Origin: Phycisphaerales bacterium
GTDB taxonomy: Bacteria; Planctomycetota; Phycisphaerae; Tepidisphaerales; Tepidisphaeraceae
DNA length: 53,942 bases
Direction of reading: 5' to 3'
Assembly: GCA_028291615.1 (NCBI GenBank)
Contig: JAQGHM010000359.1
Location: 1 to 53,942, forward strand
The position numbers and the translations under genes were made by a program. This document shows, piece after piece, positions 16,215-24,300 of the stretch (position 1 is its first letter; the number at the start of each line of letters is the position of its first letter). The notes under the pieces were generated by a model that saw only the letters and a list, made by a program, of their open reading frames with translations, was not told the origin of the DNA and ran no database searches.

Positions 16215-16691
16215 TCAAAGCTTCTTCCCCATCAGCAACATATCACCTTCCTCTGCACTGACCGCATACCCCATCGCCTCATAGAACCGCACCGCCGCCA
16301 CGTTCAACGGCAAGACGTGCAATTCGATCTCCGTGGCTTCCCAACTCCGGAAATACTGCTCGGCCCGCGCTTGCAGCAGGCGGCCGTAGCCTTGGCGCCG
16401 CAGCGGTGGCGCAACGTAGAACAGGTTTACGTAACCGACCGTCAGGCCATACGGCACCTGCAATTCCAACTGTCCCACGCAGCGATTGCCCGCGAAGGCC
16501 AGGAGGTGACCATCAGGGAATTCTTCCAATCGTTTGGCCAGATTCTTCAGGTAGCGACCGGGCCGCTCGAGGTGTTGTTCGAACTCCCGGTCGCCGAAGG
16601 TGGCGCGGCAGGCGTCGCGGTGATACGTGATCGCGCGAGCTGAATCCTCGGGCAGTTTGATCGTGCGGAAGGTGAGCCGGTCTGTCAGCAC
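16215..16691 (-). CDS. GNAT family N-acetyltransferase
   Basis: This acetyltransferase domain has the acetyl-CoA motif A in VNLFYVAPPLRRQGYGRLLQARAE (Q/RxxGxG/A as RRQGYG) and motif B in NVAAVRFYEAMGYAVS. GNAT enzymes transfer acetyl groups to amines; the acceptor is unknown. The open frame runs back to 16796 inside the neighbouring gene, but that part is Arg/Ser-rich shadow sequence. I therefore start at the GTG at 16691 (158 residues), though no good ribosome site supports it. It is co-directional with and 7 bases after the next gene upstream. Confidence 0.85.
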   Translation of the reverse strand: MLTDRLTFRTIKLPEDSARAITYHRDACRATFGDREFEQHLERPGRYLKNLAKRLEEFPDGHLLAFAGNRCVGQLELQVPYGLTVGYVNLFYVAPPLRRQGYGRLLQARAEQYFRSWEATEIELHVLPLNVAAVRFYEAMGYAVSAEEGDMLLMGKKL

Positions 16692-16698
16692 GAACGGA

Positions 16699-17391
16699 TT
16701 ATACGCCCTCTTCCTTGTCCCAAGGCAAGGGCTCGAGTTGGATCGCCGCCGGCGGCGCGAGCGTCGGGAAGTTGGCGTAAAGCTCGCAGAAGTCATGCAT
16801 GCTGCGACAGACCGTGCCGAGCACGTTTTTCAATTCGATATCCAACTGTTCCTGCGTCACCTCGCCGATGTGGACCTTGGCGCGGTCGTCGGGGGCCGGA
16901 TTGAGGCTGGTGCGCGTCCACCGCGCCATTTCCAGGAGCTGATCGAGAAGAGTTTTGAACAACTCGTTCTTCTCGTCGAGCGAATGCAATCCCTTCGCGT
17001 CATCGAGTGCGCCGCTGAGCATCTTGACCACGTTGTCGGGGTGAACCAGTTCCGCCTTCACCGCCCATCCGCCGCTCTCCCCACCAGCATGCGGCAGGGC
17101 GTTCGCGTAAGCCTGGAGCGAGTGAAGTAGCACCAGCAACTCGCACGTCGCCGGCCGCACGCGCGGGTAGAGGTTGGCGACGTTCTCCCGCTCGCGCAGC
17201 GCCACCTCGCGTTGCTGGGGGGACGGGCATCGCCCGTTGATCACCGACGACCACCGCTCGGACATCAACAAGTCGAGGTGCACCAGGTACTCGTCATCCC
17301 GTGACAGCCGCCGCATCACCCGCGCCATCCCCAGATGCGCGGCCAAGTAATCGGAGAACTCCGTGATCGACCGCATGACCCGCTTGTCCAT
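16699..17391 (-). CDS. Unknown soluble protein
   Basis: This 230-residue, largely helical, acidic protein has no signal peptide or membrane helix. Segments such as CELLVLLHSLQAYANALPHAGG and ELFKTLLDQLLEMARWTRTSL suggest a helical bundle. I recognise no family. Codon use matches its neighbours. It is probably co-transcribed with the downstream GNAT gene, which begins 7 bases after its stop. Confidence 0.65.
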   Translation of the reverse strand: MDKRVMRSITEFSDYLAAHLGMARVMRRLSRDDEYLVHLDLLMSERWSSVINGRCPSPQQREVALRERENVANLYPRVRPATCELLVLLHSLQAYANALPHAGGESGGWAVKAELVHPDNVVKMLSGALDDAKGLHSLDEKNELFKTLLDQLLEMARWTRTSLNPAPDDRAKVHIGEVTQEQLDIELKNVLGTVCRSMHDFCELYANFPTLAPPAAIQLEPLPWDKEEGV

Positions 17392-17504
17392 GGCAGCAGA
17401 TTAAACCACGGAATCGGCCTTGCGCGAAGGTATTTCGAGCCGACTAAAGGTTTGGTCGCGCCGCGTCCGATAACAACTCCTGTCACCCTTCAAGGAGTAT
17501 TTTG

Positions 17505-18620
17505 ATGGCGAACATGTTCAAGCGTGCGGCGTTGGCGTTGGGACGTTTCACGGGCCTCAAGCGAACCCCCTATTTCGATCCGCAGATCGACCTGATCGGA
17601 CCGACCCCGGAGCAGCCGATCATCCTCTTCGGCGATTCGTCCGACGCCGGACAGTCGGCGATCGACCCCGCACTCGACGCCCGCGGCAACCCGTGGAACG
17701 ACGTGCTAAGCACCAATGACGCCCTGGCCCGCCAAGACACCGACGCCGCCATCGAGGCCGCCATCGCCACCGGACAGTTCGAGGTTTCCGACGCGGAACT
17801 GGATGTCGAATCGATCAAGCCGATCGATTCGCCGCTGATCGCCGCCGCGTTTGAACCCGTCATGTCGGCCGAGGCGATCGACGACGAGGAACCGGCCAAG
17901 ATCCCGGTCGAATTGGCCGCAGAGGAACCAGTCGTCATCCAGGCCGTCGTCGAAGAAGCCAGCCCCATCATCGAAATGAAGCCCGATCCGCTCAAGACGC
18001 CGATCTCCACGCCCGAGCCCAGCGTCACCTTCACGCAGCTTTACGAGCTGATCTCCGGCGAAGTCAACAAGCGCACCGACAGCGCCGTCACCGTCTACGA
18101 GCGATTGCTCAACGCCACCAGGGAAGAGCTCGAAGCAACCCGCAAGAACAACCGCATCGCCTGGTCGGTTGGCGGCGTCATGACGGCCGTCGCCGCGTTC
18201 GGCGCCGTCTGGGCCGCTGGCGAGGTCTCCGCCAACCGCGTCGAGGTCGGCAGCCTCCGCCAGCAGGTCATCTCCGCGCAGCAGGTGTCGCTCGAACGCG
18301 ATCAGCTCCGTACCGATCTGGTGAAGACCCGCGAAGCCTCCGCCAAGATCGAGATCGACATGCTCAAGGCCCGCCTCGATCAAGCCCTCACGGTCACCGC
18401 CGAGCGCGACCGCTTCAAGGACGAACTGCAGATGATCCGCCAGGCCAAGCTGGATGCCGAATTCGACCTTCGCATCGCCCGCGCCGCCGCCGCGACCCAG
18501 CCGGTCTCGCAAAAACCCGCCGCGACCGACAAACCCGCCGCCCGCGAAGCTGTCGCCGGCGCAGGCTCCGAACGCCCCGACGTCTGGTCAACCCTGCTCG
18601 ACGGCAAGGACGGCCATTAG
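17505..18620 (+). CDS. Unknown single-helix membrane protein with coiled-coil tail
   Basis: This 371-residue protein has an acidic, Pro/Glu-rich N-terminal half (about residues 90-165, AEEPVVIQAVVEEA, PISTPEPS). One membrane helix lies near 215-240 (AWSVGGVMTAVAAFGAVWAAGEV), followed by a heptad-like coiled coil (SLRQQVISAQQVSLERDQLRTDL ... ARLDQALTV) and an Ala/Pro/Lys-rich end. The ATG at 17505 has AAGGAG seven bases upstream. No family is recognised; the layout suggests a scaffold or a phage-shock-like membrane-associated protein. A terminator follows. Confidence 0.68.
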   Translation: MANMFKRAALALGRFTGLKRTPYFDPQIDLIGPTPEQPIILFGDSSDAGQSAIDPALDARGNPWNDVLSTNDALARQDTDAAIEAAIATGQFEVSDAELDVESIKPIDSPLIAAAFEPVMSAEAIDDEEPAKIPVELAAEEPVVIQAVVEEASPIIEMKPDPLKTPISTPEPSVTFTQLYELISGEVNKRTDSAVTVYERLLNATREELEATRKNNRIAWSVGGVMTAVAAFGAVWAAGEVSANRVEVGSLRQQVISAQQVSLERDQLRTDLVKTREASAKIEIDMLKARLDQALTVTAERDRFKDELQMIRQAKLDAEFDLRIARAAAATQPVSQKPAATDKPAAREAVAGAGSERPDVWSTLLDGKDGH

Positions 18621-18649
18621 AATCTGACTACAACTGGAATGATTGAGAG

Positions 18650-18681
18650 ACCCGTGGCAATCCGCCGCGGGTTTCTTGTTT
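18650..18681 (+). terminator. Rho-independent terminator
   Basis: An eight-base stem (18650-18657 with 18665-18672, one G-T pair) is followed by TTCTTGTTT. It ends the unknown coiled-coil gene and faces the convergent dus gene. Confidence 0.7.
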
Positions 18682-18689
18682 GACGAACC

Positions 18690-19736
18690 CTACGCCGCTT
18701 CGACCAACTCATCCGCCGGTATCTTCCCCCGCGCCACGTCCCGATCCCGCTCGTGACGCCATTCCAGGAACGCCGCGATGGCGCGCTCGAAATCCGCCGT
18801 CGAGTTGATCTGCCGCATCTCTTCGCGAAGCCGCGTACAGGGATTGAGCTGCTTGGCGTACCAACTGATCCGCTTGCGGAACTCGCACACCGCGCTGCGC
18901 TCGCGCTCGAAGCGGCACATGTAATGGAAATGATCCCGCATGATCTGGCAGATCTGCTCGATTGACGGCGGCGGTGGCACCACTCCCGTGGTCATGTCGC
19001 TGTAAATGTCCCGGAAGATCCACGGCATCCCGATCGCGCCCCGGCCGATCATTACGCCAGCGCAGCCAGTCACCTCGAACATCCGCCGCGCGTCCGCAAC
19101 CGAGCGGATGTCCCCATTTCCGATCACCGGAATATGCTTCACCGCGGCGACCACCTCCGCAATCCCATCCAGCCGCGCCTGCCCGCTGAACTTCATCTCC
19201 GTCGTGCGCCCATGCACCGTCACCAGCTCCACGCCCGCATCTTCCAGGCGACGCGCCAGCAGCGGCGCGTTCAGGCACGTCTCATCCCACCCCAGCCGCA
19301 TCTTCGCCGTCAACGGCGTATGCGTCAGCACCGCGCGAACGCGCTCCACCATTCGCACGGTGCGATCAGGATCGCACATCAGCTTCGACCCCCCATCCCG
19401 CTTGGTCACCTTATCGACCGGGCACCCCATGTTGATGTCCACCACCGCGGTGCCCGAATCCTGCGCCCATCGCGCCGCGTTGCAAAGGCTCTCAACGTTC
19501 CCGCCGTAAAGCTGCGTGCAGAGGGGCGAATCAGCCGCGACCGTCTGCGCGATCCGGACTGATGATGGCGTTTCGCGCAGGATCCCTTCCGGGCAGAGCA
19601 GCTCAGTGCACGCCAGCCCTACATCTCCGCAGGCCCGCGCCACCAGCCGGAACGCCACGTCCGTATACCCCGCGATGGGCGCGAGCAGCAGGGGGGTCGC
19701 CAGTTGCAGTTTGCCTATTCTAAGCGTCTTAAGCAT
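18690..19736 (-). CDS. dusB: tRNA-dihydrouridine synthase (DusB-like)
   Basis: This flavin-dependent enzyme reduces specific uridines in tRNA to dihydrouridine. Visible features are LLLAPIAGYTDVAFR, the tRNA/FMN segment CTELLCPEGIL, the catalytic Cys C105 in DINMGCPVDKVTKRDGGSKLM, TVHGRTTEMKFSG, PVIGNGDI and GVMIGRGAIGMPWIF. The ATG at 19736 is preferred to a GTG at 19757; a TATAAT box lies between them, implying a very short leader. Assignment to the DusB rather than DusA or DusC branch rests on general resemblance. Confidence 0.93.
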   Translation of the reverse strand: MLKTLRIGKLQLATPLLLAPIAGYTDVAFRLVARACGDVGLACTELLCPEGILRETPSSVRIAQTVAADSPLCTQLYGGNVESLCNAARWAQDSGTAVVDINMGCPVDKVTKRDGGSKLMCDPDRTVRMVERVRAVLTHTPLTAKMRLGWDETCLNAPLLARRLEDAGVELVTVHGRTTEMKFSGQARLDGIAEVVAAVKHIPVIGNGDIRSVADARRMFEVTGCAGVMIGRGAIGMPWIFRDIYSDMTTGVVPPPPSIEQICQIMRDHFHYMCRFERERSAVCEFRKRISWYAKQLNPCTRLREEMRQINSTADFERAIAAFLEWRHERDRDVARGKIPADELVEAA

Positions 19737-19748
19737 CGTCAGGAGGAC

Positions 19749-19754
19749 ATTATA
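19749..19754 (-). promoter_or_regulatory. Putative -10 box TATAAT of the dus gene
   Basis: Read on the minus strand, TATAAT ends 12 bases before the ATG at 19736, so the transcript leader would be only about 6 bases. No convincing -35 box is seen. It favours the shorter start. Confidence 0.4.
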
Positions 19755-19875
19755 CACGGAAACCGCGGGTGATGACGCGCGGGGGCCGTCTGACTAAGAT
19801 ATGCCCGTGCCTCAGCCGGAGTGCGGCTGGAGGGAAACGACATCAGTGGAAATTAATTCCGACAGGAGCCAGGCC

Positions 19876-20361
19876 ATGGGTCGATTGACGAAGGGAACGC
19901 GTTGGATGGTACTTTCGGCGGCTGCCGCCACGTTTTCGATCGCGGGAGTTTTTGTTGCGGGTAGCGCGGCCCGCGCTGCGGATGCGCCAGCGAACCCCGA
20001 AGGCGTAAAGCTGTTCGAGGCGAAGATCCGTCCGATCCTCGCCCAGAACTGCGTCGGATGCCATGGCCCGGACAAACAGAAGGGCAAGCTCCGCATGGAT
20101 ACGCGGGAGGCCCTGCTGAAGGGCGGCATGGACGAGGAGAAGGTGGTCAAGGTGATCGAACCGGGCGACCCCGCCAAGTCGATGATCATCGAAGCGGTAA
20201 ACTACAAGAACGAAGACATCCAGATGCCCCCGCCCAAGAAGAAGGAGAGCCGCAAGCTCTCGGATGAGCAGATCAAGGATCTGACGGAATGGGTCAAGCT
20301 GGGCGCGCCGTACGGCGAGAAGCCGGTCGAAGCGCCGCCCAAGGCGGCTGACGAGAAATAA
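19876..20361 (+). CDS. Exported c-type cytochrome, planctomycete PSCyt1-like
   Basis: This 161-residue protein has a signal peptide (RWMVLSAAAATFSIAGVFVAGSAARAADA) and one haem-binding motif CVGCH (C59, C62, H63) inside the planctomycete cytochrome-C domain pattern (LFEAKIRPILAQNCVGCHGPDKQKGKLRMDT, then MPPPKKKESRKLSDEQIKDLTEWVKLGAP). It probably carries electrons in the periplasm. The shorter start at 19876 is supported by AGGAG and by the signal peptide. Large planctomycete proteins often carry this domain with PSCyt2/PSD1 partners; here it stands alone. A strong terminator follows. Confidence 0.9.
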   Translation: MGRLTKGTRWMVLSAAAATFSIAGVFVAGSAARAADAPANPEGVKLFEAKIRPILAQNCVGCHGPDKQKGKLRMDTREALLKGGMDEEKVVKVIEPGDPAKSMIIEAVNYKNEDIQMPPPKKKESRKLSDEQIKDLTEWVKLGAPYGEKPVEAPPKAADEK

Positions 20362-20387
20362 TCCGCCCACCTAAGATGGAATCAATC

Positions 20388-20424
20388 GGGCGGCGGCGCT
20401 TTGCAGCGCCGCCGCCCGCGTTTG
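20388..20424 (+). terminator. Rho-independent terminator of the cytochrome gene
   Basis: A perfect 13-base-pair GC-rich stem (20388-20400 with 20405-20417) with TTGC loop is followed by GCGTTTG. It lies 27 bases after the cytochrome stop. Confidence 0.82.
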
Positions 20425-20480
20425 TTATCACCAGGCCATAAGTTGCGAGAACGGGGGTCGCGGCCGTATGTTTCGTCGCC

Positions 20481-21350
20481 ATGGGTGTGAATTTGCCGTC
20501 CGCCGAGATCTGCCAGGGTGACTGTGCGCAACTCCTTGCGGGCCGCGCGGACGATTCCTTCGACTTGATCTTCACCTCCCCTCCATACGCCGATCGCCGC
20601 GCCAAGACCTACGGCGGCATCAAGCCCGAGAAGTACGTCGAGTGGTTCCTGCCGCGGTCGGAGCAGATGCTCCGCGTGCTCAAGCCGACCGGCACCTTCG
20701 TCCTGAACATCAAGGAGAAGGTGGAAAAGGGCGAGCGGCACACCTACGTGCTGGAACTGATCCTCGCATTGCGCAAACAGGGATGGCTCTGGACGGAAGA
20801 ATACATTTGGCACAAGCGCAACTGTCATCCGGGCAAATGGCCCAACCGCTTTCGCGACGCGTGGGAGCGATGCCTGCAGTTCAACAAGAGCCGGCATTTC
20901 AAGATGAATCAGGAATCCGTGCGCGTGCCGATGGGGGATTGGGCGGGAAAGCGCCTCAAGACCCTCGGCAAGAACGACACCTCACGGTTCAACTCCCAGG
21001 TCGGCAGCGGCTTCGGCAAGAACATCGCCAACTGGGTCGGCCGCGACCTGGCGTTCCCATCCAACGTCCTTCACCTGGCGACCGAGTGCGGCAACAAGAA
21101 CCACAGCGCCGCCTTCCCCATGGCGCTCCCGCAATGGTTCATCAAGCTCTTCACGTCCGAGGGCGATTGGGTGCTGGACCCGTTCGTAGGCAGCGGCACC
21201 ACCAGCATCGCGGCGCGCGAATTAGGGCGGAACTCGCTTGGGATCGAGATCAAGGAAGAATACTGCGACGCCGCCCGGCGGGAGCTGAAGCGGACGAAGT
21301 TGAAGACGGGGGCGAAGGCGGATGACGGACTCTTGTTCGCAACCGCCTGA
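20481..21350 (+). CDS. Site-specific DNA methyltransferase, beta class (SPPY motif)
   Basis: This 289-residue amino-methyltransferase has the catalytic motif IV TSPPY (S33-Y36) near the N-terminus and the SAM-binding motif I VLDPFVGSGTTSIAA (about 231-244) near the C-terminus, the beta-class order. SPPY is the form typical of N4-cytosine enzymes, though some N6-adenine enzymes share it. The stretch between, including WHKRNCHPGKWPNRFRDAWERCLQFNKS, should hold the target recognition part. It ends 6 bases from the stop of a convergent helicase-nuclease gene. It may be one half of a restriction-like pair or an orphan methylase; the recognition site is unknown. Confidence 0.92.
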   Translation: MGVNLPSAEICQGDCAQLLAGRADDSFDLIFTSPPYADRRAKTYGGIKPEKYVEWFLPRSEQMLRVLKPTGTFVLNIKEKVEKGERHTYVLELILALRKQGWLWTEEYIWHKRNCHPGKWPNRFRDAWERCLQFNKSRHFKMNQESVRVPMGDWAGKRLKTLGKNDTSRFNSQVGSGFGKNIANWVGRDLAFPSNVLHLATECGNKNHSAAFPMALPQWFIKLFTSEGDWVLDPFVGSGTTSIAARELGRNSLGIEIKEEYCDAARRELKRTKLKTGAKADDGLLFATA

Positions 21351-21356
21351 GCAGCG

Positions 21357-24300
21357 TTATGGCTGCGCATCGCGGAGCAGGGCGGCGGTGACGCCCTTGG
21401 GGTCGCGGAAGAAGTGGGGCGTCCAGAGTCGGTGGAGTTTCCATCCCTGATCTTCGTGGATGCCGGTCCGGAAGACGTCCCACTCGACGGGATCTTGCGC
21501 ATTAGCGAAGCGGGCGGCATCGCAGAGGACGCCAAGGGTGACCTGTTCGGTCTGCGCGGGATTGCGCAGGGCGACATCGACGAGGAAACCGTCGTTGCCC
21601 CAGTAAACGTCGCTGGAGAGGTGGTGGCGGTCGGCCAGGGTCTGGGCGAGCGACTCGGCGAAAAGCGAAGGGGTCTTGGTCGGAAGGGTGCGGACGTGGG
21701 GCTGTCCGTTTGTCGAGACCGGTTCGGCGGGCGCATTCTTGTCCTGACTCGCCGCGTCCGGATGATCATAGACCGCTTGCACTTCTTCCGCGTATTTGAG
21801 GTAGGCGAAGAGGAGCCATCCGCCAGTCGGCGCCTGACCGCCGGGGATGGGTGGGAGGGCGCGATAGACGTCCGGTGGGATCGACGTCACCAGGTGGACC
21901 GCCTCGCGGGCGCGAGTGACGAGCACGTTGAGGCGGCGTCCGCCACCGGCGCGACCCAATGGGCCGAAACGACGATAAAACCGGCCGGTTTTATCGGGGC
22001 CGTAAGTCGTGCTGATGATCATGTGGTCGCGCTCGTCGCCCTGCACGTTTTCCAGGTTCTTGACGAAGAGACCTTCGAATGAGCCCTTGCCTTGGCGCGT
22101 GCGCGCTTCGGCCAGCTTCTTCGCGAAGCGATCATCCTCAGCCGCGAGGGCTTCGAGCTTCTCGACGATCAGGTCGCGCTGCTGGAGATTGAAACAGGCG
22201 ATACCGATCGACGGCGTCTCCTTTCCCTTGAGCAGGTCCTGGACGATCTCGACGACCTTGAGCGCCTCGGCGTCGTTCTCGCGCTTGTCGTAGACGCCGT
22301 CGGCGCGGTGAAGGATGAGCGGAGCGCCGGGCGGCTTGTTCGACGGGTGGCCGGGGATCGCCTGGAGGCGGCTGCCGTAGAAATGCTGGTTTGAAAACTC
22401 GATCAGTTCTGCACTGCGCGAGCGGTAATGGACGTCGAGGTAGCACTGCTCAATCTCGATGTTGAGCGCCGCGCCGAGCAGGTCCTCGATCTCCCCCTGT
22501 TGCGATTCGAAGAGCTGCTGGTCGGTTTCGATCTCGTCGTCGTCGCTCTGGGCGACGGCGGATTCGAAGAAGCGGGTCGGGGGGAGTTGCTTCGGGTCGC
22601 CGGCGATGACGACGCGCTGGCCACGGGTGAGGACGGGGAGGGTCTCTTCGAGGCGGCATTGCGATGCCTCGTCGAAGATGACGACGGAGAAAACCTCTTT
22701 ACGGGCGAAGAGCTGGGCGACGGTTTCTGGGCTGGCCATCCAGACCGGGCAGACGTCGAAGAGGGGATCGCCCCCTTCGGTCTTCTGGCCGGCGGCCAAG
22801 ACCTGGCGGAGGCGCATGGCGCGCTCGCCGCGCATGGTGAGGCGTCGCTTCAGCTCCGCCCCCAGCGGCCCGAGGCGCGATCCAGTGGCGGCGAGGAGCC
22901 GCTCCTTCTGGCGGCTGACCCACTGGTGAAGGATAACCTCGCGGACGAGGCTGCGCTTCTTATCTTCGAGCTTGCGATAGCGGTCGAACGCGCCGGAGAT
23001 GCGCTGCCCATCGATGTTCTGCAGGCGCGGATCGGCGGCGAGACGGCGGGTGATCTCGGCGGCGAGCGCAGCCTTGCGGAGCGCGCCCGCGGCGGCGGGA
23101 GGATCGAGAGGCTCCTTGGCGAGATGCGCGAGAGCGTCGCGGACGCCCGCGGGGAGCTTCGCCAGTGCGGCGCGGATGCGCAGGATACTCTCGACGTCCG
23201 CCACGCGATTGGAAAGGGGTTCGATGGTCGGATGGGCGACGCCGCCATTGCGCAGAATCGTGTCGAACTGCGCCAGCCACTCTTTGGCGAAGAGACGCGA
23301 TGCGGTCAGCGAATCAGTCAAGCTCTGGATCGCAGCGGCGCGAGGCGGGGAAGCGCGCAGGCCCTGGGTTAGGTCAGTGGCGGGGTTCTTGAGGGTATTG
23401 ATGACGCGCGGAAGTTGCGGCATAAGCGCCGGCGAGGCGCGCACGTGCGCGAGGAGGTCAAGCAGCTCGCGGTGTTCGCTCAGCGTGCGATCGAGCGATT
23501 CATCCGAGAGTAGGCCGGGCGCGGCGGGGGTTTCGTAGAGCTCGCAATGAAGGGCTTGTAAGGCGAGGCGCGAGCGCAGGCCTGCGAGAAACTGTTTGAG
23601 TCGCGTGGCCGCTTCGGATGCGAGGGGGAAGCCGTATTTCGCGAGAACAGCGCGCGCGGCGGTTTTTGTTTTGAATTGCAGGAAGGCGTACCACTTCGAC
23701 GCGATTCCGAGGTAGCCCTCGAGGGCGCCCAACTGCTGGGCGAGATCGGCCATGCCGGGGAGTCGGTCGCGCGCGGTCATGGCCAGCTCGGTGTCAAGCG
23801 GAGCGGAGCGAAGGGCTTGCAGTTGTGGATCGACGTCGCTGAGTTTCCTTCGTGTTCGCGCTTGTGTGGGTTCGTCCTTGTCGGCCCAGCGGGTGCGAAC
23901 CTCGGTGGTGACGTGTTCGAGCGCGTCGGTGATGCGATTGGCGAGATTGACGCGGGCGTCGGCTTGTTGCTTGAGGTCCAGGCCAGGCGCGAACGGGGGA
24001 ATGGCGGGATCGATGGTGGCGTCGGCGGCGGAGGCTGCATCGACGCATTGGCGCGTTGCCTCGCGCCATTTATCCATCGGCACGGCGATCAAGGCGGCAA
24101 GCTCGATGCCGGCGGCGTCGCGCCAGGGGTTGGTGCACCATTCGACCTTTGCGGCCCGGGCCAGCGTTTCGTCGATCAGGTGGGCATGTTGATCGAGGTC
24201 GTCCAGCGCGATGGAATCGCCTTTTCCCTCCAGGCGCGCGACTTCGCTCGAATCCGGCAACGCCAGCCATTTACCGACGAGTTGGTGAAACGAGTCGGCG

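Noticed and set aside
22428..23372. Plus-strand ORFs inside the helicase gene, including one of 314 residues
   Set aside because: These are shadow frames of the helicase gene, without ribosome sites or recognisable motifs.
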